Notes: generated from the letters alone by a model not told the origin. A stretch of DNA of 10,821 nt from an uncultured Verrucomicrobiota bacterium (GCA_946482165.1 CAMLQS010000162.1:1-10821), one strand, 5' to 3'. Counted from the first letter of the stretch, positions 1 to 8,274 are shown. A program made the numbers and translations.

Positions 1-545
1 TGCTCACGGCCGACGCGGCCACCGACCCTGATGGCGACTTCTTGACCAACCTTGAGGAATACCGCGCAGGCACCCACCCGCGCGACTTCGATTTCGTCTT
101 CGTCGCCAACGCCGCCGGCGGCATCTTCACCCTCGATACCGGCGGCCGTTACACCGACTCGGATTTCGACGGGATACCGAATTGGTGGGAACGCCAATTC
201 GCCGGCGACGACCGGCTAATGACGCCAGGCGGCGACCTCGACGGCGACGGCCAATCCAACCTCGACGAATACATCGCCAATCTGGATCCGAACAACCCCG
301 CCTCCCGCTTCGCGATCAATCAGCTTGCCGTCGAGCCCGGCCCCGACGGCCCGCGCTTGATGGTTCAATGGCAAAGCCAGCCCAAGCGCCGCTATCGCGT
401 CTTCGTTTCCGAAACCTTGGGCGCGTGGCCCTCGACTCCGGCGCATGAGATCGAAGGCGATGGCAGCGTGATGAACTACTCCGAAGACCTCGACGGCCGC
501 GCCCGGCTTTTCTGCCGCATCGTCGTCGAAGTCATCGCTCCGTAG
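1..545 (+). CDS. C-terminal part of a large secreted protein with calcium-binding (TSP3-like) repeats, 5'-truncated
   Basis: The frame is open from base 3 of the window to the TAG at 543-545 (180 codons seen), so the start lies outside. Three acidic, calcium-loop-like motifs follow one another: DPDGDFLTNLEEY (seen residues 8-20), DSDFDGIPNWWE (52-63) and DLDGDGQSNLDEY (78-90). They resemble thrombospondin type 3 or dockerin-type loops. The last ~75 residues form a beta-rich module with a Y-x-V-x-x-S-x-x-L-x-x-W pattern and a final F-x-R strand. The downstream pectinesterase ends in the same way. In Verrucomicrobiota such tails cap very large extracellular enzymes and adhesins; whether they anchor, sort or stabilise the protein is not established. 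The catalytic or binding part lies upstream and cannot be identified here. Confidence 0.8.
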   Translation, partial: LTADAATDPDGDFLTNLEEYRAGTHPRDFDFVFVANAAGGIFTLDTGGRYTDSDFDGIPNWWERQFAGDDRLMTPGGDLDGDGQSNLDEYIANLDPNNPASRFAINQLAVEPGPDGPRLMVQWQSQPKRRYRVFVSETLGAWPSTPAHEIEGDGSVMNYSEDLDGRARLFCRIVVEVIAP

Positions 546-562
546 CAGCCCCGAAAAGCTCT

Positions 563-589
563 CGGCGAAGAGCGCCCCCGCTCTCGCCG
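563..589 (+). terminator. GC-rich hairpin after the first gene, possible terminator without a U tract
   Basis: The arms CGGCGAAGAGCG (563-574) and CGCTCTCGCCG (579-589) pair over 11 bp with one bulged A and a CCCC loop, starting 17 nt after the stop at 545. No T run follows, so this is not a classical intrinsic terminator. It could stabilise the mRNA 3' end or cause pausing. The rest of the 546-773 spacer shows no repeat, small gene or recognisable promoter. Confidence 0.3.
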
Positions 590-773
590 TGCGATCAACA
601 ATGCGCGCTCGTTCGCCGTTGAAACGCCGGAGGCTTCCCGATCCCTCGAAGCGACCCCACACCCGCCCGTCGAGCGTCTGAACACATTCGGCGTCGCAAA
701 TTCCGGCCCAACCCCACCCCGCACCCCGCCGACGGCACGCTTGCGCGAGACCGTCGCTTTGCTTTTCCCCAGC

Positions 774-3700
774 ATGCACCTCTTCCCACGCTTCGTCCGG
801 GCGCTGTTCTCCGCCCTGTCGCTCGCCTCCCTTCTGCGAGCCGAACAATCGACAGTCTTAAACGACACCTTCGGATCCGGCTCGACCATCAACAACGTCG
901 CGACGCCGCCCGCCACGCGTCCATCCCTCCACGCCACCGACTACCAGCAGATCTCGGCCAAGGCCTTCCGCCCCACGCTCGTCGCCGAGGGGCAGCTTCG
1001 GTTCGGCCTGCCGGCCACCTCCTCCGCGGTTCACGCGATCGAGGCGCTGTTCACCAAGTATCCGATCACCTTGGTCAACTCCGGCGACACCGTGCAGCTC
1101 ACCGTGGTTTTCACCCCCGCCGCCGCCATGTTGGATTTCGGATCCAGCGGCCTGTTCGTCGGCCTCTACAACGCCAACCAGATCCAGCCCAAGCCGGGCG
1201 GCTTGGCCAACAGCTCGGCCGGCAGCATCGGCAACGCCCAAAACTGGACCGGCTACGTCAGCCGCATCATGTCGAGCGGCACCAGCCAGACCATCCACAC
1301 CCGCCCCGTCCAAGGCGACACCGCCACCAACAACCAGGACGTCGTCTATAGCTACGCCGGCCAGACCACCATCGGGACCGGAACCCTCTCCGCCCTCGCG
1401 CCACTGGCCGCCGGAACCACCTACACCGTCGTCTTCACCGTCGCCAAGACCGGCGCCAGCACGCTCGACATCACCTCCGAGCTCTTCGAGGGCACCAACA
1501 CCGCGCTCACCCCTCTCGTCGCCAAGACGGTCGCCGGCACAAGCATCCCCACCGACACCTTCGACGCCCTCGCGTTCGGCTGGCGCGCGACCGCCTCCTC
1601 CACCGCCGCCGCCCACGTCCAGGACGTCGACGTGCGCAACATCAAGGTCACCACCACCGCCGCCACCACCATCGTGCCGGTCATCAGCGTCGATCCCTTC
1701 AGCCAGACGAAATCCGTCGGCGAAAGCGTCAGCCTCGCGGTCGTCGCCAGCGGAGGCGGCGCCGAACTCGGCTACCAGTGGTATAAAGGCGCCGATCCCA
1801 TCTCCGGCGCCACCGGCCCCACCCACGAGATCGCCAGCGTCACCCTCGGCGACGCCGGAGACTACAAGGTCGTCGTGACCGACGCCGCCGGCTCCGCCAC
1901 CAGCGCCGTCGCCACCCTCACCGTCACCACCGGCGCCGTCGCGCCCTCCCTGTTGACCCACCCCGACGACGCCAGCGTTCTCGTCGGCGGCTCCCACACT
2001 TTCACCGCCCAGGCCAGCGGCACCGCCCCGCTCACCTACCAATGGCGGTTCAGCTCCGACGCCGGCGCCAACTACGCCGACATCCCCGGCGCCACCGCCG
2101 CCACCTACGCCTTGAGCAACGCCCAGCTCTCCGACGCCGGCCTCTACCTCCTCGTCGTCACCAACTCTCTCGGCTCCGCCACCAGCGATCCCGCCGCGCT
2201 CACCGTCAACCAGGTCCCGACCATCAACACCCCGCCCGCCGGCGTCACCCTCAACCAGGGCGACCCGCTCACCCTCTCGGTCGACGCCGTCGGCACGCCT
2301 GCCCCCACCTACGTTTGGAAGCGCAACGGCACCGTGATCCCCGGCGCCAACGCCTCCACCTACTCCGTGCTTTCCGTCACCGGCGCCGACGCCGGCAACT
2401 ACACCGTCACGCTCTCCAACTCCGTGGGCGCCGCCACCAGCGCCATCGCCTCCGTCGCCGTGGTCGTCCCGGGCTTCGCTTCCACCGGCACCACCCCCGC
2501 CTCCGCCGCGGGCTCCATCCTCCCCGACACGCGCCTCTCGATCACGTTCAACCAGCCGGTCTTCGCCGGCGTGTCGGGCTTCATCCGTATCCACGACGCC
2601 GTTACCGACGCCGTCGTGGACACCGTCGACCTCGTCGCCGCCACCACGCTGAAAAACACCCTGCGGGCCGCCTCGACTCTCTCCACCCGCGATCTTCCGG
2701 TGCAGAACAAGACCATCGGCACCCTGACCAACTTCAACTACTACGCCATCACGCTCTCCGGCGACACCGCCACCATCCACCCGCGCAACGGAGTCCTCGC
2801 CTACGACAAGAGCTACTACGTCACCGTCGACCCCGGCGTCTTCGTTAACTCCACCGGCGGCTCGTTCCCCGGCATCTCCGGCGCCTCCGCGTGGACCTTC
2901 TCCATCAAGGCCTCCGGCCCCGCCCCCGGCGCCCCGCTCCTCACCGTGGCCGCCGACGGCTCGGGCGACTTCCACACCATCCAGGGCGCGCTCGACTCCA
3001 TCCCCGCCGGCAACACCGCCGCGACCACGCTGTTCATCCGCGACGGCACCTACTTCGAGACGGTCTATTTCACGAACAAGCACAACATCACCTTCCTCGG
3101 GGAGAGCCGCGCCCGGACGATCATCGAGTATCCAAACAACAACAACCTGAACAACGTCTCCGGCGTCTACCACCGCATGACGTTCTACGGCGACAACGTC
3201 TCCGGCATCGTCATCGCCAACCTCACCGTCCTCAACTCCACCCCGCAAAACGGCTCGCAGGCCGAGGCCATCATCATGCGCGGCAACGCCACCACCGGCC
3301 GCAACCTCATCACCCAAGTCGACTGCTACAGCTACCAGGACACCGTCCAGTTCACCGGCCAAGTCTACGTCAGCGACAGCCGCATCGAGGGCGACGTCGA
3401 CTTCATGTGGGGCGGCGGCCCGGCCTTCTTCAAAAACTGCGATATCAAGATGCTCCGCGCCAGCGGCGGCTACCTCTCCCAGATCCGCAACAGCGCCGCC
3501 AACCACGGGTTCGTCTACGTCGATTGCCGCCTCACCTCCATCCCCGGCTCCACCGGCAACTTCCTCGCCCGCATCGACCCGAGCGCCTTCCCCGACAGCG
3601 AGGTCGTCTGGATCAACTGCTCCATGGGCGGCTTCATCAGCCCCGCCGGCTGGAAATTCGACAACGTCTCCACCGGCCCGAACGTCCACTTCTGGGAACA

Positions 3701-4505
3701 TAATTCCACCGACTCCGCCACCGGCCTGCCCCTCGACGTCAGCGGACGCCTCGCCGCCTCCCGCCAGCTTACCCAGCCCGCCGACGCCACCAACATCGCC
3801 AACTACAGCGACGCCTCCTACGTGCTCGGCGGCTGGAACCCCGCCCTCGCCCCCATCATCACCGCCCAGCCCCAAGGCGCGATCCTCGACGCCGGCCAGC
3901 CGCTCACCCTCCAGGTCTCCGCCGCCGCCGTCCCCGCCGCCACCTACCAATGGTATAAGGGCGTCGATCCCATCCCCGGCGCCACCGCCGCCACTTACAC
4001 GGTCGGCTCGGCCTCCTCGACCGACACCGGCGTCTACTCCGTCACCGTGACCAACACCAGCGGCTCCGTCCCCAGCGCGACCGCCACGGTGACGGTCAAC
4101 TCCACCGCCACCGGGCTCGAAAGCTGGCGCGAGACGCATTTCGGCTCCGCCGCCAACACCGGCGACGCCGCCGACGCCGCCGATCCCGACGAAGACGGCC
4201 TCTCCAACCTGCTCGAATATGCCACCGGCCGCGACCCCAACGCCATCGACTCCGCCGCGGTGACCGCCATCGCCAAGAGCGGCGACGAACTGCGCCTCAC
4301 CCTCACCTACACCCGCGTCGCCGATCCCGAACTCGTCTACACCGTGCAAGGAACCGACGACCTCTCCGGCACGCCGGTCTGGTCCGAGGTGTCGAGTTCC
4401 ACCGGAGGCGCCAACGTCGCCGGCCCGATCACCGTCACCGATACGCGGCTCATCTCCGCCAGCCCGCGCCGCTTCCTCCGCCTGCACGTGGGCTATGCGC
4501 CCTGA
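774..4505 (+). CDS. secreted multidomain pectin methylesterase (carbohydrate esterase family 8) with Ig-like domains
   Basis: Predicted to remove methyl ester groups from homogalacturonan outside the cytoplasm. I prefer the ATG at 774 over an in-frame TTG at 741 because it gives a clean signal peptide (R6, hydrophobic core, cut near LLRA-EQ, residues 22-23). No Shine-Dalgarno is visible. Order (residues from 774): ~23-300 beta-sandwich of unknown type; Ig-like domains 303-384, 391-478 and 482-565; Big_5/SbsA-like domain 566-712; CE8 beta-helix ~722-1020; fourth Ig-like domain 1027-1109; calcium-binding tail ~1118-1243 with DPDEDG at 1137-1142. CE8 motifs present: GTYFE (758-762), QAEA (829-832), YQDTV with likely acid/base D856, GDVDFMWG with likely nucleophile D876. 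The usual LGRPW is LARID here: R933 is kept and the Trp is lost. At 1243 residues it is far longer than a plain CE8 enzyme (~300-400). Esterase assignment is firm; substrate and attachment are inferred. Confidence 0.93.
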   Translation: MHLFPRFVRALFSALSLASLLRAEQSTVLNDTFGSGSTINNVATPPATRPSLHATDYQQISAKAFRPTLVAEGQLRFGLPATSSAVHAIEALFTKYPITLVNSGDTVQLTVVFTPAAAMLDFGSSGLFVGLYNANQIQPKPGGLANSSAGSIGNAQNWTGYVSRIMSSGTSQTIHTRPVQGDTATNNQDVVYSYAGQTTIGTGTLSALAPLAAGTTYTVVFTVAKTGASTLDITSELFEGTNTALTPLVAKTVAGTSIPTDTFDALAFGWRATASSTAAAHVQDVDVRNIKVTTTAATTIVPVISVDPFSQTKSVGESVSLAVVASGGGAELGYQWYKGADPISGATGPTHEIASVTLGDAGDYKVVVTDAAGSATSAVATLTVTTGAVAPSLLTHPDDASVLVGGSHTFTAQASGTAPLTYQWRFSSDAGANYADIPGATAATYALSNAQLSDAGLYLLVVTNSLGSATSDPAALTVNQVPTINTPPAGVTLNQGDPLTLSVDAVGTPAPTYVWKRNGTVIPGANASTYSVLSVTGADAGNYTVTLSNSVGAATSAIASVAVVVPGFASTGTTPASAAGSILPDTRLSITFNQPVFAGVSGFIRIHDAVTDAVVDTVDLVAATTLKNTLRAASTLSTRDLPVQNKTIGTLTNFNYYAITLSGDTATIHPRNGVLAYDKSYYVTVDPGVFVNSTGGSFPGISGASAWTFSIKASGPAPGAPLLTVAADGSGDFHTIQGALDSIPAGNTAATTLFIRDGTYFETVYFTNKHNITFLGESRARTIIEYPNNNNLNNVSGVYHRMTFYGDNVSGIVIANLTVLNSTPQNGSQAEAIIMRGNATTGRNLITQVDCYSYQDTVQFTGQVYVSDSRIEGDVDFMWGGGPAFFKNCDIKMLRASGGYLSQIRNSAANHGFVYVDCRLTSIPGSTGNFLARIDPSAFPDSEVVWINCSMGGFISPAGWKFDNVSTGPNVHFWEHNSTDSATGLPLDVSGRLAASRQLTQPADATNIANYSDASYVLGGWNPALAPIITAQPQGAILDAGQPLTLQVSAAAVPAATYQWYKGVDPIPGATAATYTVGSASSTDTGVYSVTVTNTSGSVPSATATVTVNSTATGLESWRETHFGSAANTGDAADAADPDEDGLSNLLEYATGRDPNAIDSAAVTAIAKSGDELRLTLTYTRVADPELVYTVQGTDDLSGTPVWSEVSSSTGGANVAGPITVTDTRLISASPRRFLRLHVGYAP
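1773..1814 (+). repeat. internal duplicated segment, copy 1 (in first Ig-like domain)
   Basis: This 42-nt stretch encodes YQWYKGADPISGAT. It matches 38 of 42 bases with 3945-3986 in the fourth Ig-like domain of the same gene, including the uncommon A/T-rich TGG-TAT-AA run. The similarity suggests domain duplication inside the gene. Confidence 0.7.
3945..3986 (+). repeat. internal duplicated segment, copy 2 (in fourth Ig-like domain)
   Basis: Encodes YQWYKGVDPIPGAT and differs from copy 1 at four positions (CAG/CAA, AAA/AAG, GCC/GTC, TCC/CCC). It lies on the far side of the catalytic domain, so the two most similar Ig-like domains flank the Big_5 domain and the enzyme. Ig-like domains 2 and 3 are more diverged. 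Confidence 0.7.
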
Positions 4506-4580
4506 GCTTATCCGCCCCCCGACGTTTTTTCGTAGAAGCCGATGCCGGCATTAGCCATCCTGAACAGGTCCATCATCACA

Positions 4581-5258
4581 ATGAACACCACCTCCGCCAC
4601 CTCCTCGTTCCGGGACCGCATAGCCGCCTCCAAAAACCGCGTCGCCAAGCCGCTCGCCGCCGCCCTCGCCCTGGGCGCCGCCGCGCCCGTCGCCGAAGCC
4701 GCCATCTACACGATCGCCTCCCCGTCGGTTAGCAATCGTAACATCGACCCCTTGGACGGCTCGAGCGCCTTGGGCTCCTTTTCGCCCAACGCGGACAACC
4801 CCATCTTCCTCGGCGCCTGCATCGGAGCCCAGGTGATGCTGGACGCCTCGCTCCACGGCAGCAGCAACTTCAACTTCGTCACGCCGCCCACGGACATTTT
4901 CCAAAACATCCAGCTTCTCGACGCCGGCTCGACCATCGACGCCTCGAGCAACTTCTACGACCCCGGCATGTTCGAATACAGCACCGCGCCCGTCACCTAC
5001 GACGGAAGCACCCTTCGCTACATCGGCTTCCGCTACACCAACCAAGGCGTGGGGCTCAACGAAACCTACTTCGGCTGGATCGAGTTCACCATGCCCGCCA
5101 ACGACCAACTGATCGTCAACCGCTTCGCCATCGGGGGCAACGGCCAGGCGATCATCACCGGCTCCGACGTGAGCGTGGTCCCCGAACCCGGCTCCGCCGC
5201 CCTCCTGGCCGGCGCACTGGCCCTGGGCGCGGCCGGCGCCCGCCGCCGTCGTCGCTGA
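4581..5258 (+). CDS. small PEP-CTERM sorting-signal protein
   Basis: A 225-residue exported protein with a C-terminal PEP-CTERM tripartite signal: VPEP at residues 200-203, an Ala/Leu-rich membrane segment at 206-220 and five arginines at 221-225. In this family an exosortase of the XrtA/EpsH type recognises and processes the tail at the inner membrane; no exosortase gene lies in the window. The N-terminus has a charged stretch and a hydrophobic segment (K23 to about A41) ending in AEAA, a likely signal peptide. The ATG at 4581 is preferred; an in-frame ATG at 4542 would add 13 residues, and ribosome-binding signals are too weak to decide. The mature part (~160 residues) looks beta-rich, with a YFGW motif at 163-166 followed by a G-x-A-I-x-x-G end, a pattern common in small PEP-CTERM proteins of this phylum. 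Function is unknown; a matrix or surface protein is likely. Confidence 0.85.
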   Translation: MNTTSATSSFRDRIAASKNRVAKPLAAALALGAAAPVAEAAIYTIASPSVSNRNIDPLDGSSALGSFSPNADNPIFLGACIGAQVMLDASLHGSSNFNFVTPPTDIFQNIQLLDAGSTIDASSNFYDPGMFEYSTAPVTYDGSTLRYIGFRYTNQGVGLNETYFGWIEFTMPANDQLIVNRFAIGGNGQAIITGSDVSVVPEPGSAALLAGALALGAAGARRRRR

Positions 5259-5300
5259 TCGAGGCGCCCCGCCGCCGCTCCTTCGGCACCCGGCCCGTGC

Positions 5301-5332
5301 AAAACCCTTCGCCATCCGGCGAAGGGTTTTTT
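5301..5332 (+). terminator. intrinsic terminator with a perfect 13-bp stem
   Basis: AAAACCCTTCGCC (5301-5313) pairs perfectly with GGCGAAGGGTTTT (5318-5330) around an ATCC loop, and the T run is six long (5327-5332). It lies 42 nt after the PEP-CTERM stop and separates that gene from the glycosyltransferase. The A run at the 5' side means it could also work on the minus strand, although no minus-strand gene converges on it. The remaining spacer to 5416 shows nothing else. Confidence 0.92.
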
Positions 5333-5416
5333 CCATCCCTCGCCCCCGTCTCCCGACCGACCCGAGCAAACGCCGGCTCGACACAAGCCGCCCGCTCCTG
5401 AATTTCGCCCGCCTGC

Positions 5417-7201
5417 ATGGCGCCCCCGCCCCAACCCCTCGGCGATTCTCCTCCGCCCGGCCAAGCCGAGGCGCGCGTCCTTCGCGAGGCGCTTCGCCTG
5501 CGCGATCCGCGACGCCTGGGCGATTTTTTCGGGACCGCTTTCGCCCCCGCCCTCGACGCGCCGATTCCCCTCCTCCGCGCCGCGGCGCATCGGATCCCGA
5601 TGACGTGGCTTCGGCATCTGGCCGACGACTTCGCCCGACTCGCCCCGCGCGACCCCGACGCGCTCCACGCTCTCGCGGCCGTCTGGCGCGAACTCGGCGG
5701 ATGGAGCGCCGCCGAACAATCGCTTCGCCACGCCCTTGCCGCCGCCCCTCGGCACCTCCCGTCGCTGCGCGATCTAGCCGAGATCCTGCGTCTGCAAGCC
5801 CGCCTCCGCGAATCCCTCCTGTTGGTCGCGAGCGCGCTCGAGCTCCATCCCGGCGATCCCGCCCTCCTGCTCACCGCCGGCCAATCCCATCTCGCCCAGG
5901 GAGACGTCGAAACCGCCCTCGCCGCCTTTCAACTCGCGGAGGAACGGGCCGGCGCCTCGGCCGAAATCGCCTCCCGCGCCGGCCTGCTCTTCGCCCTCGG
6001 CCTCGCCTACCTGCCCGACGTCGCCGCCGCGGATCTCCTCGCCGCGGCCGCCGAATGGGAACGCCGCCACGCCCCCCCGGCCATACGCCCGCCTCCGCCC
6101 TCGCCCCCCGTCGGACGTCGCGTGCGCGTCGGCTACTATTCCCCCGATCTGCGACGCCACTCCATCGTCCATTTCTTCCTGCCCCTGCTCAGCCGCCATG
6201 ATCGCTCCGAGTTCGAGATTTTCCTCTACTCCGACACACCCTCCCCCGACGCCGTCACCGCCCGGCTGCGCCAACTCGCGGAACACTGGCGCGACCTCCT
6301 TCCCCTGTCCGAGGCCGACGCTGTCCGAATGATCGCGGCGGACGGCCTGGATCTGCTCGTCGACCTCTCCGGCCTTTTTGGGGCGACCCGTCCCCGGATC
6401 TTCGCCGCCCGCCCCGCGCCCCGGCAGGTCCACCTTCTCGGCTACCACGGCTCCACCGGGCTTTCCTCCCTCGATTTTCGGATCACCGACGCCCTCGGCG
6501 ACCCGCCCGGCTCGGAAGCGGAAAGCTCGGAAACCCTCGTGCGTCTGCCGCGCGGATTCCACTGCTTCGACCCTCTCGTCGCCCCCATTCCCGAAGGGGA
6601 ACCCCCGTGCGTCGCAAACGGCCACGTCACCTTCGGCTCCTGCAACAACCTGACGAAGATCAACTCCGAGGTCGTCGCCCTTTGGGCCCGGGTGCTGCAC
6701 GCCGTGCCGCGCTCGCGACTCCTCCTCAAGGCCATCCAGCTCCACGACCGCGAGCTCCGCGACCATGTCTCCGGCCGCTTCGCGACGCATGGCATCCCCC
6801 CCGACCGCCTCGATATCCTTCCCGGCGAAGCCGCTCCCGAAGACCACCTCGCCACCTACCGCCGCATCGACATCGCCCTCGACCCCTTCCCCTGCAACGG
6901 CGTGACCACCACCTGCGAGGCCCTTTGGATGGGCGTGCCCGTCCTCACCCTGCCCGGCGCCCGCCATTCCGCCCGCGTGGGGTCCAGCCTTCTCGGCCAG
7001 ATCGCGTTGCCCGAGTGCATCGCCTCCTCCCCCGACGACTACGTCCGCCGCGCCTGCGATCTCGCCGCCGCCCCCGCCCGGCTCGCCGGCTGGCGATCCA
7101 CGCTCCGCGCCCGCCTCGCCGCATCGTCGCTCGGCGACGCCCCCGCCTACGCCCGTCGGATCGAGACCGCCTGGCGCGACCTGATTTTTTCAAATCGCTG
7201 A
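5417..7201 (+). CDS. TPR-containing O-GlcNAc-transferase-like (SPINDLY/GT41) glycosyltransferase
   Basis: A 594-residue cytoplasmic protein, predicted to transfer a sugar from a nucleotide donor to Ser/Thr of proteins; donor and target are unknown (family members use UDP-GlcNAc or GDP-fucose). No signal peptide or membrane segment is seen. Residues ~80-180 form about three TPR-like helical repeats. The GT41 catalytic region follows: RVGYYSPDLRRHS (237-249), with H248 at the position of the conserved His of human OGT; DLLVDLSG; a PAPRQVHLLGYHGSTG block; FGSCNNLTKI (406-415), with K414 as the probable donor-phosphate-binding Lys; and the DPFPCNGVTTTCEALWMG block (489-506), followed by RHSARVGSSLL. 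The TPR array is short compared with eukaryotic OGT, as is common in bacteria. It starts 84 nt after a strong terminator, so it is probably transcribed separately from the PEP-CTERM gene. No Shine-Dalgarno is visible. Confidence 0.88.
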   Translation: MAPPPQPLGDSPPPGQAEARVLREALRLRDPRRLGDFFGTAFAPALDAPIPLLRAAAHRIPMTWLRHLADDFARLAPRDPDALHALAAVWRELGGWSAAEQSLRHALAAAPRHLPSLRDLAEILRLQARLRESLLLVASALELHPGDPALLLTAGQSHLAQGDVETALAAFQLAEERAGASAEIASRAGLLFALGLAYLPDVAAADLLAAAAEWERRHAPPAIRPPPPSPPVGRRVRVGYYSPDLRRHSIVHFFLPLLSRHDRSEFEIFLYSDTPSPDAVTARLRQLAEHWRDLLPLSEADAVRMIAADGLDLLVDLSGLFGATRPRIFAARPAPRQVHLLGYHGSTGLSSLDFRITDALGDPPGSEAESSETLVRLPRGFHCFDPLVAPIPEGEPPCVANGHVTFGSCNNLTKINSEVVALWARVLHAVPRSRLLLKAIQLHDRELRDHVSGRFATHGIPPDRLDILPGEAAPEDHLATYRRIDIALDPFPCNGVTTTCEALWMGVPVLTLPGARHSARVGSSLLGQIALPECIASSPDDYVRRACDLAAAPARLAGWRSTLRARLAASSLGDAPAYARRIETAWRDLIFSNR

Positions 7202-7213
7202 AATTCGCCGCAA

Positions 7214-7227
7214 CATTGGGCATTGGC
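7214..7227 (+). repeat. two diverged CATTGGN heptamers upstream of the ABC ATPase gene
   Basis: CATTGGG followed directly by CATTGGC, in the 61-nt spacer between the glycosyltransferase stop (7201) and the ATG at 7263. Each unit differs only at its last base from the CATTGGT unit of the arrays at 8346-8377 and 9239-9270. It may be a degenerate member of the same family; two units could also be chance. Confidence 0.4.
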
Positions 7228-7262
7228 GGAGAGTCGCAGGCCATCAAAGCTCGCCACCCTTC

Positions 7263-8255
7263 ATGCCAGAACCCGCCGTTCAAATCGCCCCCCTCGCCAA
7301 GCCCGCCATCGTGGTCCGCGACTTGGTGAAAACCTACGCCGGCCACCCCGCCGTGCGCGGCGTGAGTTTCGAAGTCGCCCAGGGCGAGATCATCGGCCTC
7401 CTCGGCCCCAACGGCGCAGGCAAGTCCACCACCCTCCGCATCCTCACCGGCTATCTCCCCGCCACCTCCGGCCAGGTCACCGTCTGCGGCGTCGACGTCG
7501 CCACCCGCCCCGCCGAGGTCAAAAACCACCTCGGCTACATGCCCGAGAACAATCCTCTCCCCGAGGACATGCGGGTCGGCGAATACCTCCACTTTCGCGG
7601 GCGCCTCAAAGGCCTGCGCCGCCGCAAACTCGCCCCGCGCCTCGACGAGGTTCTCCACCTCTGCGACCTCGGCCGCGTCCGCGACCGCATCATCGGCAAG
7701 CTCTCCAAGGGCTACCGCCAGCGCGTCGGCATCGCCGACGCCATCCTCGCCGAACCGCCGCTCATCATCATGGACGAGCCGACCATCGGCCTCGACCCGC
7801 ACCAAATCCTCACCGTTCGCGATCTCATCGGCTCCCTGCGCGGCCGCATGACCGTCCTCATCAGCTCGCACATCCTTCCCGAGATCGAGGTCACCTGCGA
7901 CCGCGTCGTCATCGTCAACCAGGGCCGCGTCGTCGCCGCCGGCGCCCCCGCCGAACTCCGCCGCGAGTTTTTCGGCCCCGGCCATTATGAGCTCGAGCTC
8001 GCCGGCCCGCTGGACCAGCTCCCGCTGGCTCTCGCCGACCTCCACCCGGGCCTCGCGCCCGTGTCCACCTCCGAGCCGGACGCCGCCGGCTTCGTCACGC
8101 TGCGCCTCTCCGCGCCGGCCGACGCGCCCGATCTTCGCGAGGCCCTGCTCAACGCCCTCGCCCGCGAAAGTCGCTTCCGCCTCCGCGCCCTCACCCGCAG
8201 CCGCCACACGCTCGAGGAGGTCTTCCTCGCCGCCACCCAGTCCAAGGCCGCCTGA
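7263..8255 (+). CDS. gldA: ABC transporter ATP-binding protein, GldA-like (ABC-2 exporter type)
   Basis: A 330-residue cytoplasmic ATPase that should power the permease encoded next. All nucleotide-binding motifs are intact: Walker A GPNGAGKST (48-56), the Q-loop region written YMPENNPL (92-99) with Glu where Gln is usual, signature LSKGYRQR (147-154), Walker B LIIMDEP (167-173) with catalytic E172, D-loop GLDP, and H-loop H203 in SSHIL. The GYxPENNPL form and the ~100-residue extension after the ATPase core are typical of the GldA/CcmA-like subfamily. GldA, GldF and GldG are known from Flavobacterium gliding; homologues in other phyla are widespread and their cargo is mostly unknown. The start at 7263 is the first good ATG; no Shine-Dalgarno is seen. 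The name is by similarity only. Confidence 0.92.
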   Translation: MPEPAVQIAPLAKPAIVVRDLVKTYAGHPAVRGVSFEVAQGEIIGLLGPNGAGKSTTLRILTGYLPATSGQVTVCGVDVATRPAEVKNHLGYMPENNPLPEDMRVGEYLHFRGRLKGLRRRKLAPRLDEVLHLCDLGRVRDRIIGKLSKGYRQRVGIADAILAEPPLIIMDEPTIGLDPHQILTVRDLIGSLRGRMTVLISSHILPEIEVTCDRVVIVNQGRVVAAGAPAELRREFFGPGHYELELAGPLDQLPLALADLHPGLAPVSTSEPDAAGFVTLRLSAPADAPDLREALLNALARESRFRLRALTRSRHTLEEVFLAATQSKAA

Positions 8256-8274
8256 GAAACCGGAACGAAAGATC

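Noticed and set aside
741..773. TTG at 741 as the start of the pectinesterase
   Set aside because: It adds 11 residues that weaken the signal peptide; the ATG at 774 gives a normal short basic N-terminus followed by the hydrophobic core.
858..4487. A 1209-codon open frame on the minus strand opposite the pectinesterase gene
   Set aside because: Its translation is a Gly/Ala/Asp/Val-rich low-complexity string with no domain or motif. It arises because GC-biased third positions of the plus-strand gene remove stops from the antisense frame.
7184..7199. GATTT-TTTC-AAATC as a terminator at the end of the glycosyltransferase gene
   Set aside because: The stem is only five A/T-rich pairs, lies before the stop codon and has no T run after it.
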